Of a stretch of 64,000 bases of DNA, positions 33,337 to 40,614 are shown one piece after another. The notes beneath the pieces were generated by a model. It did no database searches. It saw only the letters and a program-made list of their open reading frames with translations, and was not told the origin of the DNA. Source of the stretch: Spirosoma radiotolerans (lineage in GTDB: Bacteria; Bacteroidota; Bacteroidia; Cytophagales; Spirosomataceae); contig NZ_CP010429.1 in the NCBI RefSeq assembly GCF_000974425.1, positions 6,154,501 to 6,218,500 on the forward strand, written 5' to 3'. The position numbers and the translations under genes were made by a program. Positions within the stretch are counted from its first letter, which is position 1; each line of letters starts with the position of its first letter.

Positions 33337-33763
33337 ACGAAATATCGTCGGCGAGTTCGTTGGTGTCGTCGCTGGCGTAAGGAAAGTACTGTTTTAACTG
33401 TTGCCCGGCGCGTTCGATACCCAGGCTTAGTCCTTCGGCGTACTTCCCGGTAGCGAAATGGCTACGAAGCAGGTCTTTGGTGCTTCCCCAAAAGTCGTTG
33501 GGTACTTTAGCATCAATCCCTTTGTCGCCCAGTACGGCGAATTTCCGGTCGGTATAGGCGAGGTAAAACAACACCCCATTCTGTTCCTTAGTTTGATGCA
33601 TGCCTAAGTGTGCAAACACCTCGATAGCCCGTTGTATTGGGTCAGCGTTAGCGCAATGCGGTTCAACATGCACCCGAATTTCGCCCGACGTAGCTTTCTC
33701 GGCCTGCCGAATGGCTTCCACAATGCGCTTTTGTTCGTCGGGCGTGAAGGGGTTAGTTTGCAT
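33329..33763 (-). CDS. Soluble TPM-domain protein
   Basis: A 144-residue protein consisting of one TPM domain (FTPDEQKRIVEAIRQAEKAT, SGEIRVHVEPHC, NGVLFYLAYTDRKFAVLGDK, HFATGKYAEGLSLGIERAGQ). It has no signal peptide or membrane helix, unlike the next gene. ATG 33763 is chosen because the residues added by the longer start are Cys-rich and unlike the family. Its stop overlaps the start of the membrane TPM gene by eight bases, so translation is probably coupled. Middle gene of lemA-TPM-TPM, an order common in Bacteroidota. Confidence 0.85.
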   Translation of the reverse strand: MQTNPFTPDEQKRIVEAIRQAEKATSGEIRVHVEPHCANADPIQRAIEVFAHLGMHQTKEQNGVLFYLAYTDRKFAVLGDKGIDAKVPNDFWGSTKDLLRSHFATGKYAEGLSLGIERAGQQLKQYFPYASDDTNELADDISFD

Positions 33764-33831
33764 AGGGCATAGAGCACAGAGCCTGAAGCAGGTCAATCAA
33801 CCTTATCTCCAGGCCCCGCACTTTAAACGCA

Positions 33832-34413
33832 TTAGAATTGAACCGTTGGGGCGCTTTGAGCAGCCTGCGACGCTTCGAAGAAACCTTTCACAGGGAAGCC
33901 AAAGATACCGGCAAAGATGTTGTTCGGGAACGACCGCACCGATTGGTTATAGGTTTTTACAGCGCCGTTGAAATCATTACGGGAAACGGCGATCCGATTT
34001 TCAGTTCCTTCCAGTTGAGCCTGCAACTCCGAGAAATTCTGGTTCGCTTTCAGGTTCGGGTAGCTTTCGGCCACCGCCAGCAAGCGCGACAGCGAGCCAC
34101 TCAACTGATCCTGAGCCGCCTGAAATTTTTGAACGTTTTCGGGTGTCAACTGGTCAGCCGTAAATTTCACCTGCGTTGCGCTGGCTCGGGCCTGAATAAC
34201 GGCCGTCAGGGTACTTTTCTCGAAGTTAGCTGCCCCCTGTACCGTCCGTACCAGGTTAGGAATCAGATCGGCGCGACGCTGGTATTGGGTCTGAACCTGC
34301 GCCCATTTTTCCTGAACGTTCGTGTCTGTCTGAACCAACCCGTTATAAGAACTACAGCCGTACATACCCAAAGCGAGGGCAATAACCACTACGATAATTA
34401 ATGTCTTTGACAT
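33832..34413 (-). CDS. lemA: LemA family protein
   Basis: A 193-residue protein with one N-terminal hydrophobic segment (LIIVVVIALALGMYGC, possible lipobox with Cys 20) and a long helical domain: YNGLVQTDTNVQEKWAQVQT, YQRRADLIPNLVRTVQGAA, ENVQKFQAAQDQLSGSLSRLLA VAESYPNLKANQNF, IAVSRNDFNGAVKTYN. These are the standard LemA blocks. LemA was first seen as a Listeria epitope; its function is unknown. First gene of the operon with two TPM genes, 68 bases upstream of the next start. Confidence 0.92.
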   Translation of the reverse strand: MSKTLIIVVVIALALGMYGCSSYNGLVQTDTNVQEKWAQVQTQYQRRADLIPNLVRTVQGAANFEKSTLTAVIQARASATQVKFTADQLTPENVQKFQAAQDQLSGSLSRLLAVAESYPNLKANQNFSELQAQLEGTENRIAVSRNDFNGAVKTYNQSVRSFPNNIFAGIFGFPVKGFFEASQAAQSAPTVQF

Positions 34414-34457
34414 GGTCTGTTTAAATGCAAATGGTTGATGTTGGATGCAAAGTTGTC

Positions 34458-34465
34458 CAAAACTA
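34458..34465 (-). promoter_or_regulatory. Possible -7 element for the lemA operon
   Basis: The minus strand reads TAGTTTTG (TAnnTTTG) 45 bases upstream of the lemA start codon. No matching -33 TTG was seen. Confidence 0.3.
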
Positions 34466-34561
34466 ATACTTTGTAAACGTAAAACTACGCCAGAGGTTTT
34501 TTTAGCTATTTTGGCCGTAGTTTGTATTGATGATCGGTATGAACGAAACTACTCTTTTGGT

Positions 34562-35350
34562 ATGAATCTAACGTTAACCGGAAAAACTGCCCTCGTTTGC
34601 GGCAGTACGCAGGGAATTGGTCGCGCTGCGGCCGTTGAACTGGCGCTACTCGGCGCTACCATCGTATTGATAGCCCGGAATGAGGAAACGCTTAGGACAA
34701 CTCTGGCGGATTTGGATACGTCACAACGGCAAACCCACCGTTATTTGGTAGCCGACTTTGGCCAATCAGGGGCCGCTATAACCGCTGTCAATCAGTATTT
34801 AACCCAATTTCCGGAGGTACACATTTTAGTTAATAACACGGGCGGTCCTCCGGGAGGACCACTGATTGACGCCAAGGCCGATGAATTTGTGCAAACATTT
34901 CATAATCATCTGCTAACGAATCAAGCGCTGGTACAGGCTGTTTTCCCGGCAATGAAGAAAGCCGGTTTCGGCCGAATCGTCAACGTTATTTCAACCTCCG
35001 TCAAACAACCCATTGCGGGGCTAGGCGTCTCGAACACCATTCGAGGAGCCGTTGCGCAGTGGGCGAAAACGCTGTCGCTGGAGATTGCCCGCTTTGGCAT
35101 TACGGTTAATAATGTATTACCGGGTTACACACAAACAGCTCGTTTAGCCTCCGTGCTGACCATGCGCGCAAAGGCATCTGGTAAATCGGAAGACGAAACC
35201 GCCAAACAGATGGAAGCCGAAATCCCAACTGGGCGATTCGTTACGGCCGAAGAAGTAGGCGCAGCCATCGCCTTTTTGTGTACACCCGTAGCAGCCTCCA
35301 TCAATGGAATTAACCTTCCGGTAGATGGCGGCAAGACGGGGAGTCTTTAA
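34562..35350 (+). CDS. Short-chain dehydrogenase/reductase lacking the usual Tyr-x-x-x-Lys
   Basis: A 262-residue Rossmann-fold SDR with the NAD(P) loop CGSTQGIGRAAAVELALLG (about 13-31), NNTGGPPGGPL (about 90-100, normally NNAG) and a C-terminal INLPVDGGKTGSL. The active-site stretch reads VISTSVKQPIAGLGVSNTIR: the Ser of the catalytic triad is kept, but the Tyr and Lys positions are Ser and Arg. This variant, with VKQP and SNTIRGAV, belongs to a recognisable SDR subgroup often labelled 3-oxoacyl-ACP reductase, for which the label is doubtful. ATG 34562 fits the family start; the frame is open further upstream to 34445. Confidence 0.8.
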   Translation: MNLTLTGKTALVCGSTQGIGRAAAVELALLGATIVLIARNEETLRTTLADLDTSQRQTHRYLVADFGQSGAAITAVNQYLTQFPEVHILVNNTGGPPGGPLIDAKADEFVQTFHNHLLTNQALVQAVFPAMKKAGFGRIVNVISTSVKQPIAGLGVSNTIRGAVAQWAKTLSLEIARFGITVNNVLPGYTQTARLASVLTMRAKASGKSEDETAKQMEAEIPTGRFVTAEEVGAAIAFLCTPVAASINGINLPVDGGKTGSL

Positions 35351-35359
35351 CGCGGCTTT

Positions 35360-36019
35360 CTAAACCAGGCTATTTTTAAATGCGTAGGCAACCATGCCCG
35401 CCGTATTTTTAGTGCCGGTTTTTTCCAGAATACGTAAGCGGTGTCCTTCGACGGTGCGCGGGCTCAGGAATATTTTCTCGCTAATTTCCAACGTGGAAAG
35501 GCCTTCGCAGATGAGCATCAGGACTTCTTTTTCGCGCTCGGAAAGGAGGATTTTACTGTTGTAGAACGAGTTGATTGGCTTGGCTACCGTTGTTTTGTTG
35601 GTCATCTTACGCAGCATGGCCTTCGACACGAATTCGTTCAGGTAAACGCCTTCGTCCATTACCTTCCGAACGGCTTTTTCGACCTCTCCGGCTTCGGCAT
35701 CTTTCAGCAGGTAGCCGCTCACGCCCTTTTCGAGCAAGTGAAGCACCATCCGGTCTTCGTCGTGCATGGTTAACACGACGATTTTGATGAGGGGGAAATT
35801 ATCCCGCAGATAGTCGGCAGTAGCGGTGCCATCCATCACCGGCATCTGTAAGTCGAGCAGGACGACATCCGGCAATTTGCGGGCAATTTTATCGATCAGC
35901 TCCTGCCCATTGGCCGCTTCCATCACTAATTCGAAATCATGAATCTGCCCAAGTATAGTCGACATGCCGACCCTGAACAAAGTATGATCGTCGCAGAGAG
36001 CCAGTTTAATTTTTCGCAT
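35360..36019 (-). CDS. LuxR/NarL-type response regulator
   Basis: A 219-residue two-domain regulator. The receiver (about 1-125) has ALCDDHTLFRVG with the acidic pair, the phospho-acceptor Asp in PDVVLLDLQMPVMDG (about 58) and VLTMHD. The LuxR HTH (about 155-215) reads LSEREKEVLMLICEGLSTLE followed by ISEKIFLSPRTVEGHRLRIL. It is a transcription factor switched on by the adjacent histidine kinase, whose stop lies 61 bases upstream. ATG 36019 is chosen over an ATG at 36079, which adds an unrelated 20-residue lead. Confidence 0.92.
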   Translation of the reverse strand: MRKIKLALCDDHTLFRVGMSTILGQIHDFELVMEAANGQELIDKIARKLPDVVLLDLQMPVMDGTATADYLRDNFPLIKIVVLTMHDEDRMVLHLLEKGVSGYLLKDAEAGEVEKAVRKVMDEGVYLNEFVSKAMLRKMTNKTTVAKPINSFYNSKILLSEREKEVLMLICEGLSTLEISEKIFLSPRTVEGHRLRILEKTGTKNTAGMVAYAFKNSLV

Positions 36020-36080
36020 AACAGAAGAGGAGTTAGGAATAGGGATTGTGGGAGTAAAGAAAGCGGCTTTGGAAAACAAA

Positions 36081-36893
36081 TTAACTCAATAAATCAACAG
36101 GTTGCGCGTCGTGCAAGCGCACCTGTACATGAATCTGAGACCCACGGCCCGGCGCAACATCGAATGTAACGTGGCCGTTGACCACACTCAATCGGCTTTC
36201 GATATTTCGCAGGCCCAGACCTCCCTGTTTATTTTCCGTTACGGCGTCAAAATCAAAGCCAATGCCATCGTCAATCACCGATAGGCGCGCTTCATTATTG
36301 ACACTGAATAATTGAATGGTAATGTGCCGGGCGCGGGCGTGCCGAATGGCATTGTTGACTAATTCCTGCGCAATGCGGTAAAGCATCAGATCCAAAGCAG
36401 GCGGAAATGGCATTTCGGGCTCGGTGTAGGCCAGCTGAATGTCAACATCGGTGTCGGTAGCGCGGTCGGCCAGTTCTTCCAGGGCGGCCAGCAAGCCGAA
36501 CCGCTCAAGCGTGGTAGGTACCAGGTTTCGGCTGATTCGCCGAACATTGGTCATGGTTTCATCAATCATCGAGCGGGTTTTCTGAAACTGAAAGCTCAGT
36601 TGCACATCGCCCCCCACTTGCCGCTCCAACTGGTTGAGACTCATTTTCGTCACCGATAACATAGTACCAATGCCATCGTGCATGTCTTCGGCCAGCCGTT
36701 TTCGTTCTTCCTCCTGCCCCCGAAACGTGGCAGCCATCAAGTCGCGCCGGTGCTGCGCCTGCATTTCCTTGTAGGCCAGTTGCTGTTTTGCCTGTTTTTG
36801 CTGGTAATAGGCGACGAAGATGATAATGAACACAGCCATTATCAGCAACACAGCCGTACCGACGGCAATCACAAAACCGGAGTCTATCGACAT
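36081..36893 (-). CDS. Sensor histidine kinase (HisKA_3 type)
   Basis: A 270-residue membrane kinase of the NarX/DesK type. One N-terminal helix (about 8-28, IAVGTAVLLIMAVFIIIFVA) is followed by a coiled coil, then the HisKA_3 box EEERKRLAEDMHDGIGTML (about 61-79) with the phospho-His, and an ATPase domain with N box LVNNAIRHARARHITI (about 186-201), G1 VIDDGIGFDF and G2 KQGGLGLRNIESRL. There is almost no periplasmic part, so it may sense through another membrane protein. ATG 36893 is preferred over GTG 36899. Confidence 0.92.
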   Translation of the reverse strand: MSIDSGFVIAVGTAVLLIMAVFIIIFVAYYQQKQAKQQLAYKEMQAQHRRDLMAATFRGQEEERKRLAEDMHDGIGTMLSVTKMSLNQLERQVGGDVQLSFQFQKTRSMIDETMTNVRRISRNLVPTTLERFGLLAALEELADRATDTDVDIQLAYTEPEMPFPPALDLMLYRIAQELVNNAIRHARARHITIQLFSVNNEARLSVIDDGIGFDFDAVTENKQGGLGLRNIESRLSVVNGHVTFDVAPGRGSQIHVQVRLHDAQPVDLLS

Positions 36894-37024
36894 TATCACT
36901 AGCTATAAAGAAGCCGTATCAGTAAAGTTCAAAAATATATAACCGAATGTCAATGCGTAACGATGAGAATTGAGTGAATGGTAAATGGCAATAATTATTT
37001 TTACCACGCCCTTTTGCCTTTTAA

Positions 37025-37702
37025 CTAAATAAAATTTTCTTTATCGTATTTACTAAACCACAAGCCAACAGAAGAGAAAAGACAGAAAATAACAAACAAT
37101 AGTTGACTTGCATTCCAGTATTTATCGAATACTTCAGCAGAGACTTTATCAACACCTCTATACCAATATTCGCTAAACAGCATAATGAAAAAAGTGCCAG
37201 TAGAATAAATCAAAAGCCCTGAAGAAAACCAAAACAAGCTATGCTTCGTAATTTTACTTACACGCATATCACTCAGCACATTATTGAAATAGCTTAGCGA
37301 AAGGATAATTAGAAAGAACCTGAATACAGAAAGGCTAACTGACGAAACATCAGTACTACTGTAAGAGTAAATACTAACAAAAGTGACTATAACCGTAAGT
37401 AATAAAATTATTCTTTTTTGTATGGGTTTTTCGAACTCGTAAAAATAGATTACCCCTACGATAACTGCTTCAGCAATAACTTCTAAATTCTGTATATAAA
37501 GCGTATTAGGGATAAAGAACATGTGTATGAGTGAGTATGTATCTTTTACAAAAAAAAAGACAAATAACCACCAAACATACTTGACGCTTAGCTTCATACT
37601 CTGAAACCGAACGAGACCTACTGCAATAGGAAGACAACTACTTAAATGAGAAATTAAATCGATAGGATATCGCTCAAAAAAATGCAGAAGCCTTTCTATC
37701 AT
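37025..37702 (-). CDS. Seven-helix membrane protein of unknown function
   Basis: A 225-residue, very hydrophobic, AT-rich gene. Seven membrane helices can be placed near residues 14-33, 42-64, 72-90, 98-116, 122-142, 155-176 and 198-217. Distinct stretches are LFWFSSGLLIYSTGTFFIML (helix 6) and LLFVIFCLFSSVGLWFSKYD (helix 7). I recall this helix-6/helix-7 pattern in uncharacterised Bacteroidota membrane proteins that sit after a small CP-x-x-CP protein, as here (24 bases apart). The histidine kinase gene begins 131 bases downstream on the same strand. The strong A/T use compared with neighbours hints at transfer or relaxed selection. No known function. Confidence 0.75.
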   Translation of the reverse strand: MIERLLHFFERYPIDLISHLSSCLPIAVGLVRFQSMKLSVKYVWWLFVFFFVKDTYSLIHMFFIPNTLYIQNLEVIAEAVIVGVIYFYEFEKPIQKRIILLLTVIVTFVSIYSYSSTDVSSVSLSVFRFFLIILSLSYFNNVLSDMRVSKITKHSLFWFSSGLLIYSTGTFFIMLFSEYWYRGVDKVSAEVFDKYWNASQLLFVIFCLFSSVGLWFSKYDKENFI

Positions 37703-37726
37703 TAGTAGAAATAATTACTGTACAAA

Positions 37727-38131
37727 CTATTTTGGACAATGCTGTGGACATGTGTACCCATCACCCAGTGCCATTTCTCCGTCATCTCCATCCGGCATGT
37801 CTTTCATACCTGACTTGTCAGCGTAAACAGGCATATCTTTCCCTTTGGCATCGACACCTGTCAACAGCACGCGCGGGACAAGCTGGCCTTTGCCGGGCTC
37901 GGTGGGCTTGCCATCAGCATCTTCCCAGCGCTTGGCATGGTGAATGCGGAGCCCGATACAGCCGGGTTGATTAAGCAAATGCTGAACCTGGTTGATACCA
38001 AAATATTCTGAACGAATATATTCATCTTTAGACAGACCTACTTCCAGTTTGCGCTCCTGGTAGGCGCCCGTCATGGCTTTTGTTTCCTGAGGGTCGAGAA
38101 TGCGCCCTGCATTTTTAGTAAAAACGTTCAT
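37727..38131 (-). CDS. Small conserved protein with C-terminal CPxxCP motif
   Basis: A 134-residue soluble protein. N-terminal half is helical (ILDPQETKAMTGAYQERK, EYFGINQVQHLLNQPGC), the middle is strand-like (GCIGLRIHHAKR, PRVLLTGVDAKGKDMPVYAD) and the end is GYTCPQHCPK, giving a Cys-Pro-x-x-Cys-Pro pattern 10 residues from the C-terminus. No signal peptide or enzyme motif. I recall related small proteins in other Bacteroidota with the same GxxGLR, GVDxxGxD and terminal CPxxC features. It is the first gene of a likely operon with the seven-helix protein. The cysteines may bind metal or be modified; this is inference. Confidence 0.72.
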   Translation of the reverse strand: MNVFTKNAGRILDPQETKAMTGAYQERKLEVGLSKDEYIRSEYFGINQVQHLLNQPGCIGLRIHHAKRWEDADGKPTEPGKGQLVPRVLLTGVDAKGKDMPVYADKSGMKDMPDGDDGEMALGDGYTCPQHCPK

Positions 38132-38393
38132 AAAAAAAGAGGTTCGAAATAATACAGGCTAATGTCTGGATGGATAAAACCGGAAAGCAGGTCTAAATTA
38201 CGATAGCGGTATTTGTCCACAAGTTGTAAACAGAAATCAGTAAATGTTAAATTTTACTGACAACCAACTAGTTAAACCATATAAAATATTTGCCAATACG
38301 TAGAACTACGTACCAAAATGCGGACTTCTGCCTGTTTCATTTTTGGGTCTGAAAACCGGTGTTTTTGCGCTCACCGACTCGTTAACCTTGCCC
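38132..38393. other. Intergenic leader before the small CPxxCP gene
   Basis: AT-rich DNA without a convincing frame. It should contain the promoter of the minus-strand pair, but no exact TAnnTTTG on that strand was found. Confidence 0.35.
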
Positions 38394-38498
38394 TACCTTT
38401 GTAGTGTAGCTAATGACATGCACCGCCGTTGGCCAAGACATTTCTCATAGGTTAGGTTTACGAAAAAACGCCGAAGCAGTTGCTCCGGCGTTTTTTAT
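38394..38498 (+). ncRNA. Candidate small RNA between promoter-like site and terminator
   Basis: TACCTTTG at 38394-38401 matches the -7 element on the plus strand. The next 60 bases code for nothing evident and end in the terminator at 38463-38496, so a transcript of about 90 bases is possible. A TTTG at 38364-38367 is 26 bases upstream, longer than the ideal spacing. The terminator also serves rfbA from the other side, so this is a weak call. Confidence 0.25.
38463..38496. terminator. Bidirectional terminator downstream of rfbA
   Basis: A stem of AAAAAACGCCG with CGGCGTTTTTT and an inner AGCA/TGCT extension. It has an A-run and a T-run, so it works both ways. It lies 34 bases beyond the rfbA stop. 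Confidence 0.8.
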
Positions 38499-38529
38499 AG
38501 TAGCTGTTTATAAACCTGACTGATGTAGT

Positions 38530-39390
38530 CTATTTCAACAGGCTCAACAGATAGGCACCATACCCGCTCTTCACCAACGGCTGGGCAATTGTACCGAGTT
38601 GCTCTGCATTGATGAACTTCATGCGGTAAGCAATCTCCTCGATACAGCCAATCTTCAGTCCCTGCCGCTCTTCGATGACGTGAACAAACTGACCAGCCTG
38701 TATCAACGACTCAAACGTACCCGTATCGAGCCAGGCTGTTCCACGGTCCAGCACGCCCACTTTAAGCTTACCCTGCTCCAGGTATACTCGGTTAATATCC
38801 GTAATCTCTAACTCGCCCCTGGGCGATGGTTTGATATTCTTAGCGATTTGAACAACGTCGTTATCATAAAAATATAAGCCTGGCACCGCATAGTGTGACT
38901 TAGGATTTTCGGGCTTTTCTTCGATAGACAGCACGTTGAAATCATCGTCAAACTCCACGACGCCGTAGCGTTCGGGATCATGCACCTGATAGGCATAAAC
39001 GACGCCCCCATCCGGATCGTTGTTGGCCTGAAGCAGTTTCGACAAACCAGAGCCGTAAAATATGTTGTCGCCCAGAACGAGCGCCACCTTATCGTCGCCA
39101 ATGAACTCTTCACCAATGATAAACGCCTGCGCCAGACCATCGGGGCTGGGTTGAACGGCATAGCTAAACATACAGCCAATGCGCGAACCATCGCCGAGCA
39201 GCTTTTCAAAATGCGGCAGATCGTGGGGAGTCGAGATAATGAGAATATCACGAATGCCCGCCAGCATCAGAATCGACAACGGATAATAGATCATCGGCTT
39301 GTCGTACACAGGCATCAATTGCTTGGATACAGCCAGCGTAAGCGGATGAAGACGTGTGCCGGAGCCTCCGGCGAGTATAATTCCTTTCAT
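38530..39390 (-). CDS. rfbA: Glucose-1-phosphate thymidylyltransferase
   Basis: Makes dTDP-glucose from dTTP and glucose 1-phosphate, first step toward dTDP-sugars such as rhamnose. The 286-residue protein starts with the nucleotide-binding block KGIILAGGSGTRLHPLTLAV followed by SKQLMPVYDKPMIYYPLS, then LVLGDNIFYGSGLSKLL (about 105-121), VVEFDDDFNVLSIEEKPENP and WLDTGTFESLIQAGQFV. Full family length. The gene follows rfbB on the same strand, 98 bases apart. rfbC and rfbD are not in the window. Confidence 0.96.
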   Translation of the reverse strand: MKGIILAGGSGTRLHPLTLAVSKQLMPVYDKPMIYYPLSILMLAGIRDILIISTPHDLPHFEKLLGDGSRIGCMFSYAVQPSPDGLAQAFIIGEEFIGDDKVALVLGDNIFYGSGLSKLLQANNDPDGGVVYAYQVHDPERYGVVEFDDDFNVLSIEEKPENPKSHYAVPGLYFYDNDVVQIAKNIKPSPRGELEITDINRVYLEQGKLKVGVLDRGTAWLDTGTFESLIQAGQFVHVIEERQGLKIGCIEEIAYRMKFINAEQLGTIAQPLVKSGYGAYLLSLLK

Positions 39391-39395
39391 TTTTT

Positions 39396-39488
39396 AGTGA
39401 GTGAATGGTGAGAAAGCGAAAGAGTGAATGAGTGAAAAAGCGGCCAGCCGTTGTTCTCTCATTCGCTCTTTGGCCCTTTCACTCTTTA
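39396..39488. repeat. Purine-rich repeat-like spacer between rfbB and rfbA
   Basis: The gap contains repeated words such as GAGTGAATGAG and their reverse complements (CTCATTCGCTC, CACTCTTT), forming an imperfect inverted repeat. Similar words occur at 48018-48116 and, more weakly, near 36970. It may be a dispersed intergenic element of this genome. Confidence 0.4.
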
Positions 39489-40550
39489 TTATCTATTCGC
39501 ATACATTCCCTGATAGTAACTCTGGTAGGCGCCCGAGGTGACGTTATCCAGCCAGGTTTGGTTGGCCAGGAACCAATCGACGGTTTTTTCGAGCCCTTCC
39601 GCAAATTGAAGCGATGGCTGCCAGCCGAGCTCGTTCATAATTTTATGCGCGTCGATGGCGTAGCGCAGATCGTGCCCGGCCCGGTCGGTGACATAGGTAA
39701 TGAGTTGAGCCGACGTGCCTTCCGGCCGACCAAGCTTGCGGTCCATGATCTGGCAAAGCAGGTTCACAATGTCAATGTTTTTCCACTCATTGAACCCGCC
39801 AATGTTGTAGGTTTCGCCTTCTTTTCCCTTGTGGAAAACGGCGTCGATAGCCCGGGCATGATCAACCACATACAACCAGTCGCGCACGTTTTCGCCTTTG
39901 CCATATACGGGCAGCGGTTTGTTGCTCTGTATGTTGTGAATCATCAGTGGAATCAGCTTCTCGGGGAAGTGATTTGGGCCGTAGTTGTTCGAGCAGTTTG
40001 ACAGCACAACCGGTAATTTATAGGTGTTGCCGTAGGCCCGCACAAAGTGGTCGGAAGCCGCTTTCGATGCCGAATAAGGCGACTGTGGATCGTAGGGCGT
40101 CTGTTCGGTAAAGAAGTCTTCGGGGTTGTGAAGCGAACCATATACCTCATCGGTTGACACGTGATAGAACCGTTTCCCCTCAAAACCTGATGCACTGGCA
40201 GCCCAGCTATTTTTAGCCGCATTGAGCAGATTGACCGTACCCACCACATTGGTCATCACAAACGACATTGGATCAGTGATGGACCGGTCAACGTGCGACT
40301 CTGCCGCCAGGTGAATGACGCCATCCAGCGACAATTCAGCGAACATATCCTCCAGAAACTTAGCGTCGGTGATATCGCCTTTAATAAAGGTATAGTTTGG
40401 TGCGTGCTCGATATCCGACAGGTTAGCCAAATTACCGGCATAAGTCAGTGCATCAAGATTATAAATCTGATACTCAGGGTATTTTGTGACGAACAGCCGA
40501 ACAACGTGCGAACCAATAAATCCGGCACCACCAGTAATAAGAAGTTTCAT
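39489..40550 (-). CDS. rfbB: dTDP-glucose 4,6-dehydratase
   Basis: Converts dTDP-glucose to dTDP-4-keto-6-deoxyglucose. The 353-residue extended SDR starts with LITGGAGFIGSHVVRLF, has HLAAESHVDRSI, the catalytic STDEVYGSL (about 132-140) with the Asp-Glu pair that does dehydration, and YSASKAASDHFVRAY (about 160-174) with the Tyr-x-x-x-Lys pair. NCSNNYGPNHFPEKLIPLMI is also typical. Sits between galE and rfbA, all on the minus strand. Confidence 0.96.
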   Translation of the reverse strand: MKLLITGGAGFIGSHVVRLFVTKYPEYQIYNLDALTYAGNLANLSDIEHAPNYTFIKGDITDAKFLEDMFAELSLDGVIHLAAESHVDRSITDPMSFVMTNVVGTVNLLNAAKNSWAASASGFEGKRFYHVSTDEVYGSLHNPEDFFTEQTPYDPQSPYSASKAASDHFVRAYGNTYKLPVVLSNCSNNYGPNHFPEKLIPLMIHNIQSNKPLPVYGKGENVRDWLYVVDHARAIDAVFHKGKEGETYNIGGFNEWKNIDIVNLLCQIMDRKLGRPEGTSAQLITYVTDRAGHDLRYAIDAHKIMNELGWQPSLQFAEGLEKTVDWFLANQTWLDNVTSGAYQSYYQGMYANR

Positions 40551-40614
40551 GTTATACGTATCTATTTTATAGTCAGTACCATTACGGCATCACAAAGGCA
40601 AACTCACCACTACC

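Noticed and set aside
33838..34401. 187-residue plus-strand frame opposite lemA
   Set aside because: lemA is a firm family match on the other strand; this frame has no motif.
39432..40001. 189-residue plus-strand frame opposite rfbB
   Set aside because: Shadow of a strongly conserved gene, no domain seen.
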